DNA of 16,042 nt, taken from positions 1-16,042 of the forward strand of contig CANRQH010000020.1 of assembly GCA_947632745.1 (NCBI GenBank), given 5' to 3'. The translations under genes were made by a program, and so were the position numbers. Origin of the DNA: an uncultured Clostridia bacterium (GTDB taxonomy: Bacteria > Bacillota > Clostridia > TANB77 > CAG-508). Of the stretch, positions 5,910 to 13,725 are shown in pieces (the first letter of the stretch is position 1; each line of letters begins with the position of its first letter). The notes below the pieces were generated by a model. It searched no databases, was not told the DNA's origin, and saw only the letters and a list, made by a program, of their open reading frames with translations.

Positions 5910-8327
5910 TTATTGTTCTTCTAAATTTAATTCAATTTTATATACTTCATAATCTCCATCAATAATTTTAGCTTCAAGGTCTTCAATAAATAAAGTTGCT
6001 TTAAAATCTTTCATTGATTTATCCATAGCACTTTTTAATTCATTGCTAACTCCTATTGATAAAGTTTTTATAGGTGTTTTTAATGAAACATTATTATTTG
6101 TTTTTTCGCCTCTAGCTTGGCTTATAATTTCAATTATTTTGTCTCCTAATTGCACTTCTTTATCAAAATTATAAGTTAAAGGCTCTATTTCTGTTGTATG
6201 AATAGAAGCATTATTATGGTATAATTCTTGGAATATTTCTTCTGTTATAAATGGAAAATATATGCTAAAATCTTGTAATAATTTATATAATAATATATAA
6301 ACTGTTTTTTGACCACTATATCTTGGTATATCTCCAAATTCTTCTGGTCTATATAATCTATGTTTTACTATTTCTATATAGTTATCGCAAAATTCCCAAA
6401 AGAATTTTTCTAAAATATTTAGTGCTAATCCAACTTCATATTCATCTAAATAATTAAGAAATTGTTTTTCCATCTCTTGAAAACGTCCTAAAATCCATTT
6501 ATCTATATATTCAAAATCGTTAAATTCTTTATCCTCATAATCTGATAAATGCATTTCCACAAATTTAGCAACATTCCATATTTTATTAATTAATTTTTTT
6601 CCACGAAGTAATGTTTCTTCACTAAAAACAATATCTGTTCCAAGTCTTCCTGTACCTGCCCAATATCTAAGAACATCTGCTGAATATTGCTTTATTAAAT
6701 CCATTGGTTCATGTTTGCTATTTCCTTTGCTTTTACTAATTTTTTCTCCCTTGTTTGCCATAACAAATCCAGAAATCATAACATTATCCCATGGTCTTTG
6801 TCCAAAGTGATAGAAACTCTTAACTATTGTATAAAAATCCCAAGTTCTTATAATTTCACTTGCATTTGTTCTTAAACTCATTGGTTTTAAAATATCTTCA
6901 TAATTTTCTTTTTCACCATATCTCATATTTATAAGTGGCGTAACTGATGATGTAGCCCAAGTATCCATTATGTCTGTATCTGGTACGAATTCTTTACATC
7001 CACATTTTGAACATTTTTCAATTTTTGGCTTGTCTACTAATGGGTTTACTGGTAAATCTTCTTTATCTGCAAATATAGGCTCTCCACAATCTTTACAATA
7101 CCAAACTGGAAATGGAACACCAAAATATCTTTGCCTTGATATACACCAATCCCATGCAATATTATTTACCCACTCATCATATCTTGTGTGCATATGTGCT
7201 GGATGCCATTTAATTTCATTTCCAATTTTTAAAAAGTCTTCTTTGTGGTTCATAATATCTATAAACCATTGTTTCATAACAGCATATTCGACTTCTTTTC
7301 CACATCTTTCATGTGTTTGAACCTCGTGCTCTAGCTCTTCAACTTTAACTACATATCCACCTTCTTGTAAGTCTTCTATTATTTGTTTTCTGGCTTCTTT
7401 TATTTTTAGTCCACCATATTTTGGTACTTCATCAATTATTCTGCCATTATCTGTGAATATATATTTTAATGGTAATTTATATTTTTTCCACCACTCAATA
7501 TCTGTCTGATCTCCAAATGTACAGCACATAACAACGCCTGTTCCCTTGTCTATTGCAACTTTTTCATCTGCCATTATAGGAACTTCGACATTTATTACTG
7601 GAATGTGAGCAGTTTTTCCAATTAAATGTTTATGTTTTTCATCTTCTGGATTTACAAATACACTAACAATAGCTGGCAAAAGTTCTGGTCTTGTTGTTGC
7701 AATTGTAAATTCTTCATTATCTTCTACAGTTTTGAAATTTATATAATTAAATGTTGTTTTTATTGTTTTTGTTTCTAATTCAGCTTGTGCTATTGATGTT
7801 AAACATTCATTACACCATAAAGCAGGACTTTCCCTATGATAGCAATGTCCTTTTTCGATTAAGTCTAAAAATGATTTTTGACTGATTTTTATAGTTGAAG
7901 GTGCAACAGTTTTATAATGAATACTCCAATCTGTACTTACACCCATTTTACTAAATAATTCTTGAAACTCTGCTTCATATTTGTTTGTAGTTTCATAGCA
8001 TAATTCTGAGAATTTTTCTCTACCTATTTCGTGAGCTCTTTTTCCTTGCTCCTTTTCTACAAGTCTTTCACTAGGTAAACCATTATCGTCAAATCCAAAT
8101 GGATAAAATATATTATATCCTCTTAATCTTTTATATCTTGCTAGCATTTCTGTTTGAGTATATGAAAAGATATGTCCAATATGAATTTTTCCATTTACTG
8201 TTGGTGGTGGAGTGTCTATTGAATATATTTCTTTTCCATTTCTTTTAAATTCATAAATTTTATTATTTTTCCAATAATCTAACCATTTTTCTTCTTTTTC
8301 TAATGCATTATATTTTTTATCTAACAT
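5910..8327 (-). CDS. valS: Valyl-tRNA synthetase, archaeal-type
   Basis: This enzyme charges tRNA-Val. The 805-residue class I synthetase has the HIGH motif as HIGH (about 49-52, after PPPTVNGKI), a KMSKS loop as KISKS (529-533), an editing (CP1) domain with TIATTRPELL (about 208-217) and a zinc-type CSKCGC cluster. The blocks FDDNGLPSERLVEK and CCTFGDQTDIEWW, together with the missing C-terminal coiled coil, mark the archaeal-type ValRS (also found in Rickettsia), not the usual bacterial form of about 880 residues. I chose the ATG at 8327 because GGGAGG sits 6 bases upstream; the in-frame ATG at 8351 is upstream of that site. The short leader has no room for a T-box, the usual control of Gram-positive synthetase genes. 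It is transcribed alone from a good promoter. Confidence 0.96.
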   Translation of the reverse strand: MLDKKYNALEKEEKWLDYWKNNKIYEFKRNGKEIYSIDTPPPTVNGKIHIGHIFSYTQTEMLARYKRLRGYNIFYPFGFDDNGLPSERLVEKEQGKRAHEIGREKFSELCYETTNKYEAEFQELFSKMGVSTDWSIHYKTVAPSTIKISQKSFLDLIEKGHCYHRESPALWCNECLTSIAQAELETKTIKTTFNYINFKTVEDNEEFTIATTRPELLPAIVSVFVNPEDEKHKHLIGKTAHIPVINVEVPIMADEKVAIDKGTGVVMCCTFGDQTDIEWWKKYKLPLKYIFTDNGRIIDEVPKYGGLKIKEARKQIIEDLQEGGYVVKVEELEHEVQTHERCGKEVEYAVMKQWFIDIMNHKEDFLKIGNEIKWHPAHMHTRYDEWVNNIAWDWCISRQRYFGVPFPVWYCKDCGEPIFADKEDLPVNPLVDKPKIEKCSKCGCKEFVPDTDIMDTWATSSVTPLINMRYGEKENYEDILKPMSLRTNASEIIRTWDFYTIVKSFYHFGQRPWDNVMISGFVMANKGEKISKSKGNSKHEPMDLIKQYSADVLRYWAGTGRLGTDIVFSEETLLRGKKLINKIWNVAKFVEMHLSDYEDKEFNDFEYIDKWILGRFQEMEKQFLNYLDEYEVGLALNILEKFFWEFCDNYIEIVKHRLYRPEEFGDIPRYSGQKTVYILLYKLLQDFSIYFPFITEEIFQELYHNNASIHTTEIEPLTYNFDKEVQLGDKIIEIISQARGEKTNNNVSLKTPIKTLSIGVSNELKSAMDKSMKDFKATLFIEDLEAKIIDGDYEVYKIELNLEEQ

Positions 8328-8357
8328 TTTCTTCCTCCCTTTATAATACAATTTATT

Positions 8358-8386
8358 ATTTTAATGTTTTTTTCTTTATTTGTCAA
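8358..8386 (-). promoter_or_regulatory. Sigma-A-type promoter of valS
   Basis: The minus strand has a perfect TTGACA, exactly 17 bases, then TAAAAT. The -10 ends about 30 bases before the valS start, leaving a leader of only about 20-25 nucleotides. It is the best promoter match in the window. Confidence 0.75.
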
Positions 8387-8453
8387 TATTTTGAGCTCTA
8401 AGTTTATTAATATTTCAAGCTTTAACAGTAAATTTTCTTTTTTTAATTTAACG

Positions 8454-9779
8454 TTACGTATTTTGCCCTGCAACATATCCTGTTGAATATGCAATTTGTA
8501 AATTAAATCCACCTGTATATGCATCTACATCTAAAATCTCTCCTGCAAAATACAGATTTTTAACTATTTTTGATTCCATTGTTTTTGGGTGTACTTCTTT
8601 TAAATTTATTCCTCCACTTGTTATAATTGCTTCTTCAATAGGTCTAAAATCTTTTATTGTAAGTTCAAAACCTTTTAATACTTTAACTAACTTTTGTCTT
8701 TGTTCTTTTGTTATAGAATTTACTTTTATGTTTTCATCTATTTTAGAAATTTTAATTACAACAGGAATTAATTTTTGTGGCAATAATTTATCTAAACTAT
8801 TTTTAAAACTTTTATTTTTAAATTCTTCAAAGTCTCTTAAAATTCTTAAATCTAGCTGTTCTTCTGTTAACGCTGGTTTTAAATCTATTTTTAGTTTTAT
8901 ATTTTCGTTTTTTAACAAATCTTCTATATTTTTATATCTAACTAAATGGGCAGATGAGCTAAGCACAATTGGACCTGATACTCCAAAATGTGTAAATAGC
9001 ATTTCTCCAAAGTCTTCGTATATTTCTTTGTTTTTCAAATTATCTATTATTTTAATCTTAACATTTTTTAAGCTTAGACCTTGTAAATTTTTACATATGT
9101 CTTTCTCATATGTTTCTAATGGAACTAAAGATGGTTTTATTTTTGTTATAGTATGTCCTAAATTTTTAGCTAAATTATAGCCATCTCCGTTAGATCCTGT
9201 TAATGGATAGCTTTTTCCTCCTGTTGCAAGTATTACTTTATCTGCTTTAATGGTCTCTTTAACTACTTTTGTGGCTTCGTTTTGATCTTTGGCTTTGGAT
9301 TTTTGAGATGTTATTAATTCATCTTTTATCTTTCTTTCAATTTTTACTCCTTCGACTATATTTTCTTCATTTACTAAAATTTCAGAAACATTTAAATTAT
9401 AATATATTTTTACATTTAATTTTTTAAGCTTTTTTTCAAAACAATTTAATACATCTTGAGATTTATCTGTTACTGGAAAAATCCTGTTTCCTCTTTCTTC
9501 CTTTACTTTTAAGCCTTCTTCTTCTAAAAAATTTATTATATCTTTGTTTGTAAAGGCATTAAACGAACTATATAAAAATTTCCCATTTCCTGGAACATTT
9601 TTTATAAAGTCATCTATGTTTAAAGAAGAGGTAATATTACATCTTCCTTTTCCAGTAATTAAAAGCTTTTTGCCTAATTTGTTATTTTTTTCTAATAAGA
9701 TAACATCATTTCCTTTTTTGCAGGCCTCAATTGCAGACATCATTCCAGCAGGTCCTCCACCTATAATTACAACTTTCAT
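8454..9779 (-). CDS. HI0933-family FAD-dependent oxidoreductase (YhiN/BaiN-like)
   Basis: This flavoprotein is of unknown physiological substrate; the family is annotated as NAD(P)/FAD-dependent oxidoreductase, and one member (BaiN) has been linked to bile-acid reduction. The 441-residue product begins with a Rossmann FAD-binding site, MKVVIIGGGPAG, then LGKKLLITGKGRCNIT, a family signature. Next come ATGGKSYPLTGSNGDGY (about 190) and the C-terminal FAD block FAGEILDVDAYTGGFNLQIAYSTGY. Length matches the family (about 410-450). The ATG at 9779 overlaps the upstream gene's TAA by one base (TAATG), so the two are translationally coupled; a GTG at 9791 is possible but less likely. It is the last gene of the nusB-xse operon. 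Confidence 0.93.
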   Translation of the reverse strand: MKVVIIGGGPAGMMSAIEACKKGNDVILLEKNNKLGKKLLITGKGRCNITSSLNIDDFIKNVPGNGKFLYSSFNAFTNKDIINFLEEEGLKVKEERGNRIFPVTDKSQDVLNCFEKKLKKLNVKIYYNLNVSEILVNEENIVEGVKIERKIKDELITSQKSKAKDQNEATKVVKETIKADKVILATGGKSYPLTGSNGDGYNLAKNLGHTITKIKPSLVPLETYEKDICKNLQGLSLKNVKIKIIDNLKNKEIYEDFGEMLFTHFGVSGPIVLSSSAHLVRYKNIEDLLKNENIKLKIDLKPALTEEQLDLRILRDFEEFKNKSFKNSLDKLLPQKLIPVVIKISKIDENIKVNSITKEQRQKLVKVLKGFELTIKDFRPIEEAIITSGGINLKEVHPKTMESKIVKNLYFAGEILDVDAYTGGFNLQIAYSTGYVAGQNT

Positions 9780-10219
9780 TAAAAAATACACCCCACAATA
9801 ATTCCGATAAGTGCTCCAACTAAAACTTGGAAAGGAGTATGTCCTAATACCTCTACAAGTTTTTCTTGCATCTCCACGCCTGTAAGTCCTGGTGTTTCTA
9901 TAATTTTATTTAATAGAGTCGCTTGTTTACCTGCTGCTCTTCTAACTCCTGCTGAATCATACATTACTATACCCGCAAAAGCAATTGATAAAGCAAAATA
10001 CCAGGTATCAAATCCAACAGCTTTTCCACCCATAACAGCAATACACATAACTATTGCTGAATGTGAACTTGGCATACCACCTGCACCCATTATTCTTTTA
10101 AAATTAAATTTTTTAGTTGTAATCAACTCCCAAATTACTTTAAACATTTGGATTGCAAGCCATGTAAAAAAAGGTACCCATATATATTTATTGTGTATTA
10201 TTTGCATAAAAATTTCCAT
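9779..10219 (-). CDS. Divergent PAP2 family membrane protein (DUF212, YuiD-like)
   Basis: This 146-residue integral membrane protein has about four hydrophobic segments. It carries the GGMPSSHSAIVM motif (about 47-58) and a YDSAGVRRAAGKQA block (about 87-100), both typical of the DUF212 family. The SSHS core resembles a phosphatidic acid phosphatase motif, but the catalytic set is incomplete and the activity is unproven. The start at 10219 is supported by AGAGGA 8 bases upstream. It follows xseB by about 20 bases and overlaps the flavoprotein gene start by one base, so it belongs to the same transcription unit. Confidence 0.92.
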   Translation of the reverse strand: MEIFMQIIHNKYIWVPFFTWLAIQMFKVIWELITTKKFNFKRIMGAGGMPSSHSAIVMCIAVMGGKAVGFDTWYFALSIAFAGIVMYDSAGVRRAAGKQATLLNKIIETPGLTGVEMQEKLVEVLGHTPFQVLVGALIGIIVGCIF

Positions 10220-10240
10220 AACAATCCTCTTTCTTATTTA

Positions 10241-10468
10241 TTACTCTTCTACTGAAAAATCTTCTTCTTCTAATTCTCCATCTTTTTCTAAAATAATGCT
10301 AATCTTTTTCTCTACATTATTTAAAAGTTTATTGCAATCTTTAGATATTTTCATACCCTCTTCAAATTTTGTAACTGAATCTTCTAAAGATAAATCTCCT
10401 TTTTCTATCTCTTGAACAATCTTTTCTAATTCTTCCATTTTGCTTTCAAAGCTTTCTTCTTTTTTCAT
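10241..10468 (-). CDS. xseB: Exodeoxyribonuclease VII small subunit (XseB)
   Basis: XseB packs onto the XseA large subunit to form ExoVII, which degrades single-stranded DNA. The 75-residue product has the family core SKMEELEKIVQEIEKGDLSLEDSVTKFEEG and a helical C-terminus with an acidic end (ELEEEDFSVEE). I start it at the ATG at 10468, where AAAGGA lies about 10 bases upstream. The frame is open further upstream, but that part runs through a hairpin and into xseA and does not look like family sequence. It follows xseA after 52 bases that contain a perfect 15-bp hairpin. Confidence 0.94.
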   Translation of the reverse strand: MKKEESFESKMEELEKIVQEIEKGDLSLEDSVTKFEEGMKISKDCNKLLNNVEKKISIILEKDGELEEEDFSVEE

Positions 10469-10485
10469 AAAATTCAATCCTTTCT

Positions 10486-10528
10486 TTGAGTGATGCTTTT
10501 GGGGACGGAGAAAAAAAGCATCACTCAA
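10486..10528. repeat. Perfect 15-bp hairpin between xseA and xseB with a GGGGACGGAG loop
   Basis: The arms TTGAGTGATGCTTTT (10486-10500) and its exact complement (10514-10528) enclose a 13-base loop that reads GGGGACGGAGAAA on the plus strand. It covers the xseA stop codon. Neither direction has a clean terminator tail for the operon. The loop resembles the GGGGACGG-type short repeats found around bacterial Y1-transposase (REP-like) elements; that resemblance is from memory and not verified. It may be a REP-like insertion or an mRNA structure tuning XseA:XseB output. Confidence 0.75.
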
Positions 10529-11719
10529 CAATCTCTGCTTTGTTTCTTCCTTCACTAAATTTAAGTTCTACTAAATCACCTTTTTTTAAATCTTTGCTTG
10601 TTTTGATAAGTTTCGTATCTTTTTCAACTATTGCATAGCCTCTCGTTAATGTTTTTAAAGGGCTTAAAGCATCTAGTTTTGAAACTTTTTCTGTAAAAAC
10701 TTTTTTTGCTTCACTCGTTTTTAAATTTATAATATTTTCCATTTGCTTTATAAATCCGTCTAGCTTTAAATAATAATTTTGTATATTTAGCAATGGCTCT
10801 GTTAACACTCTTTTTTGTGAAACAGCGTTATATTTTAATTTTGCAATTTCTAATTTTTTATTTAAACCGATTCTTGCTCGTTCTTTTAAGGTATTTACTT
10901 TATTTTGTAATTCATATATATCTGGATTTACAAGTTCAGCTGCCGCAGATGGTGTAGGTGCTCTTAAGTCTGATACAAAATCTGATATTGTAAAATCTGT
11001 CTCATGTCCAACTGCTGAAACTATTGGTATTTCTGAATTGTATATTGCTCTTGCAACAATTTCTTCATTAAATGGCCAAAGGTCTTCTAAAGAGCCTCCT
11101 CCTCTTGCTAAAATTATAACATCAGCTAATTTTTTATCGTTCATCGTTTTTATTCCATTTGCAATTTCTTCTGCTGCCCCTACACCTTGAACTGGAACTG
11201 GTAAAAGCCTTATATAACAATTTGGATTTCTTCTTGTTGAAACATTAATTATATCTCTAATTACAGCACCTGTACTAGAAGATAATACACCTATTATTTT
11301 TGGATTTAAAGGAATTTTCTTTTTGTGGGCTTCATCAAATAATCCTTCTTTTTCTAAATCCTTTTTTAGTTTTTCATAGGCTTTATATAAATCTCCGAAC
11401 TCCTTGCTCTTCCATAGCTTTTACATATATTTGATATATTCCATCTCTTTCAAATACAGAAACTCCGTCCAAATACTATAATTTTCATTCCGTCTTTTGG
11501 TTTAAATTTTACCTTTTCTGCGTAACTTTTAAACATTATGCATTTAATTAGAGATTTATCATCTTTTAATGTAAAATAAAAGTGCCCTGTGTAATGTGCT
11601 TTAAAGTTTGATATTTCACCTTTTACAACAACCACATTTAAAGCTTCATCACCCGCTATTTTATCTTTTATGTATTGGTTTAAATCAGAAACACTTACTG
11701 CCACTGCTTCATAATTCAT
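10521..11719 (-). CDS. xseA: Exodeoxyribonuclease VII large subunit (XseA), readable only with two +1 shifts at CGG
   Basis: XseA is the catalytic subunit of ExoVII. The reading is in three pieces: 11719-11468 (84 codons: OB-fold start, VVVKGEISNFKAHYTGHFYFTLKDD to MKIIVFG), then 11466-11398 (GVSVFERDGIYQIYVKAMEE and QGV), then 11396-10521 (GDLYKAYEKLKKDLEKEGLF through RGGGSLEDLW and VSAVGHETDFTISDF to the end). Both junctions are in-frame CGG codons (11465-11467 and 11395-11397). The joined product is 398 residues, in the family range, with no missing segment, and the second junction restores the conserved Gly before the LY..YE.LK motif. Triplet reading would stop at 89 residues. An AAGGGA ribosome site lies 10 bases before the ATG. 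The order nusB...xseA-xseB matches other Bacillota, although folD is absent between them. Confidence 0.9.
11394..11397 (-). other. Putative +1 recoding site 2 in xseA (GTT CGGA GAT)
   Basis: After the first xseA shift, CGG at 11397-11395 falls exactly in frame 23 codons later. Triplet reading gives CGG-AGA-TTT-ATA-TAA. Skipping the C gives GTT-GGA-GAT-TTA-TAT, V-G-D-L-Y, where the Gly matches a residue conserved in both Bacillus subtilis and Escherichia coli XseA as I recall them. Confidence 0.8.
11464..11467 (-). other. Putative +1 recoding site 1 in xseA (GGA CGGA GTT)
   Basis: CGG at 11467-11465 is codon 85 of the starting frame. Triplet reading gives CGG-AGT-TTC-TGT-ATT-TGA. Skipping one base gives G-(G or R)-V-S-V-F-E, the strand that follows the OB-fold core in XseA. 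The family accepts Gly or Arg at this position, so this site alone does not tell which base is skipped. Confidence 0.78.
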
Positions 11720-11784
11720 ATTTTTCTATCCCTTCTTACTCTTAAATTGCATATTTTTTTGATAAATAATGTTTTTTATTACTT

Positions 11785-11822
11785 AAAATAAGGCAACTCT
11801 TAAAATTATTTTAAGACCTGCC
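11785..11822 (-). terminator. Terminator-like hairpin between nusB and xseA
   Basis: The minus strand can pair GGCAGGTCTTAAAA with TTTTAAGAGTTGCC (about 13 of 14 pairs including a wobble) around a TAA loop, followed by TTATTTT. It lies about 12 bases after the nusB stop. It may be a partial terminator that lowers xseA-xseB transcription relative to nusB. I found no strong separate promoter for xseA. Confidence 0.55.
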
Positions 11823-11834
11823 CATACATATTAT

Positions 11835-12239
11835 TTACATTTCTTTAACAATTTTTGCTAAAGCACCATTTATAAACTTGCTAGATGCTTCTTCTCCATA
11901 AATTTTTGCAAGTTCTACAACTTCATTTATTTCAACCTTATATGGGATATTTTTATATTTTATTTCATATATTGCAAGTTTTAGTAAACTTAAATTAATT
12001 TTAGAAATTCTTTCTATTTTCCATTCAGGCGTTAAAGAGTCTTTAATTGTTTCATTTATTTGGCGTATATTTTGATTTATGCCATACACACAATCTTTTA
12101 TATAATCTATTGCAGATTCATTTTTTATATTGTTATTCTCTAAAAATAATTCTACTTGTTCACCTATATTTTCTTGTTTTTGAATTTCTAAACTATATAT
12201 TAATTTAAATGCCAATTCCCTAATTTCAGATCTTTTCAT
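11835..12239 (-). CDS. nusB: Transcription antitermination factor NusB
   Basis: NusB binds boxA RNA with NusE (ribosomal protein S10) in rRNA antitermination. The 134-residue all-helical product starts MKRSEIRELAFKLIYSLE. It has the family blocks LSLLKLAIYEIKYK, PYKVEINEVVELAKIYG and SSKFINGALAKI near its end, and its length is normal. The nearest purine-rich site (AAGGGG) is about 14 bases upstream, longer than usual, but there is no better start. It follows the DUF2273 gene by 19 bases within the asp23 operon, a linkage known in other Bacillota (yqhY-nusB). Confidence 0.97.
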   Translation of the reverse strand: MKRSEIRELAFKLIYSLEIQKQENIGEQVELFLENNNIKNESAIDYIKDCVYGINQNIRQINETIKDSLTPEWKIERISKINLSLLKLAIYEIKYKNIPYKVEINEVVELAKIYGEEASSKFINGALAKIVKEM

Positions 12240-12258
12240 ACTATTTTTTCTATCCCCT

Positions 12259-12462
12259 TTATATTCTGTCTATAAATCCTTTTATTTTATCTTTTACATA
12301 TTCTTTATTTTTTTGTATATAGTTTCCTAAAATAGCTCCTATAATTATTAATATTATTCCTACAATTAAATTGTAAAGTTTTGTTATAAGTATTAATATA
12401 GCAACTATAACACCAATAATTGCACCTTTATAATTATTCCAAAAATCACCTATACTGCTCAT
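12259..12462 (-). CDS. Small DUF2273 membrane protein of the Asp23 operon
   Basis: The 67-residue protein has an N-terminal WNNYKGAIIGVIVAI segment, two hydrophobic helices (about 13-28 and 30-46) and a basic K-rich C-terminus. This is the DUF2273 pattern of small membrane proteins encoded next to Asp23 and AmaP. No biochemical role is established. The start is supported by AAAGGA 8 bases upstream. It lies between amaP and nusB in the same orientation with short spacers. Confidence 0.9.
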   Translation of the reverse strand: MSSIGDFWNNYKGAIIGVIVAILILITKLYNLIVGIILIIIGAILGNYIQKNKEYVKDKIKGFIDRI

Positions 12463-12497
12463 AATAATGTCCTTTCTTAATTTTGTTTATTACAAAA

Positions 12498-13052
12498 TTA
12501 TTCTTTATTTGTATTGTTTATATCTGTTTCGATATCTTTTATTTTTACATTTACTTCTTTTACTTCTAAATCTGATGTTTTCTTTATAGCTTCTTTTATC
12601 TTATTTTGCATATTTAGTGTAAGTTCTTTTATTATAACTGTCTTATTTACTACTAAATTGACATTTACAATTAAGTTGTTTAAATGGTCTAACTCTGTAG
12701 ATACTGATACATTTTTAACACTATCAAATCCTGCAACTACGCCTGATACTATGTTTTCTATTGTTGTTTTAGATATTAAAAGTTTACCATTATCATTTTG
12801 CATAAGTACACCTTGTGCTTTTTTGTTTTCATTTGATGAATCGAAAAATATACATTTTATTGCACATAATAATATTACAATTTCTATACCTAAAATAATT
12901 TTAGATGTGGTTTCTCCATTTATAGCCATATTTACAAATGTAAATACTGTTTCAGTTCTTATCCATCCCGCAATAATACATATTACAAGTATAGATTGTA
13001 AAAACATTAATACTGAAAATAATGCTAATATTAATTTATCTAATTTTTTCAT
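12498..13052 (-). CDS. amaP: Alkaline shock response membrane anchor protein (AmaP)
   Basis: AmaP anchors Asp23 to the cytoplasmic membrane in Staphylococcus aureus. The 184-residue product has two N-terminal membrane segments (about 8-30 and 50-69). A cytoplasmic domain (about 85-180) follows, related to the Asp23 fold: ISKTTIENIVSGVVAGFDSVKNVSV and a closing VKEVNVKIKDI strand. A GCAGGG lies 6 bases before the ATG. It sits directly after asp23 and before DUF2273, the usual order for this cell-envelope module. Confidence 0.9.
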   Translation of the reverse strand: MKKLDKLILALFSVLMFLQSILVICIIAGWIRTETVFTFVNMAINGETTSKIILGIEIVILLCAIKCIFFDSSNENKKAQGVLMQNDNGKLLISKTTIENIVSGVVAGFDSVKNVSVSTELDHLNNLIVNVNLVVNKTVIIKELTLNMQNKIKEAIKKTSDLEVKEVNVKIKDIETDINNTNKE

Positions 13053-13107
13053 TTTAAACCCTGCTTTCTTTCTAAAATATAAACTTTGTTATTAAATATT
13101 TATATTA

Positions 13108-13536
13108 TTAATTTTGATTTTCTTCTTGATTTGTTTCATTTTCTCCTGATGTAAGACTTTCTGTATTTACACCTTGAACATGAACATTAACTTCCTCAAC
13201 TTTTAAACCTGTCATGTTTTCAACAGCTGTTTTTACTCTATTTTGAATTTCGTATGCAACATCTGGAATTCTAACTCCATATTCTACTACAATATTTACA
13301 TCTATTTTAGTGCTATTATTTTCTGAACTTACTTTAATTCCTTTTGCTAAATTTTTCTTTCCTTTTAAAACTTCTGAAATTCCTCCTGCAAAACCGCCAT
13401 TCATTCCAGATACTCCTGGTACCTCTGATACAGCAACTCCTGCTATTATTGCTATTACATCACTTGATATTTTTATTCCCTCTGTACCATTTTCAACTTC
13501 TTCTAATTTTTTTAATTCTTCATTATTCTCGTCCAT
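13108..13536 (-). CDS. asp23: Asp23/Gls24 family envelope stress protein
   Basis: This protein forms abundant membrane-associated assemblies linked to envelope homeostasis in Gram-positive bacteria. The 142-residue product has an acidic N-terminus, then GIKISSDVIAIIAGVAVSEVPGVSGM and a glycine-rich loop (GGFAGGISEVLKGK). It continues with IDVNIVVEYGVRIPDVAYEIQ and VEEVNVHVQGV, the conserved Asp23 core, and ends in an acidic/amide-rich tail. The ATG at 13536 is preferred: AAAGGGAA sits 9-11 bases upstream, while the in-frame GTG at 13545 is too close to it. It is the first gene of the operon that continues through nusB and xseAB. Confidence 0.94.
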   Translation of the reverse strand: MDENNEELKKLEEVENGTEGIKISSDVIAIIAGVAVSEVPGVSGMNGGFAGGISEVLKGKKNLAKGIKVSSENNSTKIDVNIVVEYGVRIPDVAYEIQNRVKTAVENMTGLKVEEVNVHVQGVNTESLTSGENETNQEENQN

Positions 13537-13624
13537 AATAAACACTTCCCTTTCTGAGGTATAAAAGGATTTGAAATTTCTAAATTATTTTTCCTTTTTC
13601 CTCTTTAAAATTATTGATATATGT

Positions 13625-13653
13625 AGTATATCAGTTTTTGTTGAATTTTACAA
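13625..13653 (-). promoter_or_regulatory. Candidate sigma-A promoter of the asp23-nusB operon
   Basis: The minus strand reads TTGTAA, 17 bases, TATACT, about 90 bases upstream of asp23 and just past the terminator of the preceding gene. The -10 is strong (5 of 6) and the -35 moderate (4 of 6). Confidence 0.55.
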
Positions 13654-13673
13654 CTGTTTTTTGAAATTTTTTA

Positions 13674-13711
13674 ATAAAAAAGAAGTAGTATTTTATATAT
13701 ACTACTCTTTT
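13674..13711 (-). terminator. Rho-independent terminator of the SUMF-like surface protein gene
   Basis: In the minus-strand reading, AGTAGTA and TACTACT arms (7 bp) with a 9-base loop are followed by TCTTTTTT. It begins 14 bases after the TAA at 13726-13728, that is, after the stop of the shifted frame. This placement supports the longer reading of the gene. Confidence 0.8.
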
Positions 13712-13725
13712 TATATACTCTAACT

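Noticed and set aside
8327..8351. Upstream valS start at 8351
   Set aside because: The strong GGGAGG site lies downstream of it and is ideally spaced for the ATG at 8327.
8327..8453. T-box leader for valS
   Set aside because: The promoter leaves only about 20-25 nucleotides of leader, too short for a T-box.
8321..8524. Separate 67-residue gene between the flavoprotein and valS
   Set aside because: It overlaps the 3' end of the flavoprotein gene and the valS promoter, has no ribosome site of its own and resembles nothing; it is a shadow frame.
10469..10555. N-terminal extension of xseB to 10555
   Set aside because: The extension runs through the hairpin and the end of xseA; family similarity and the ribosome site start at 10468.
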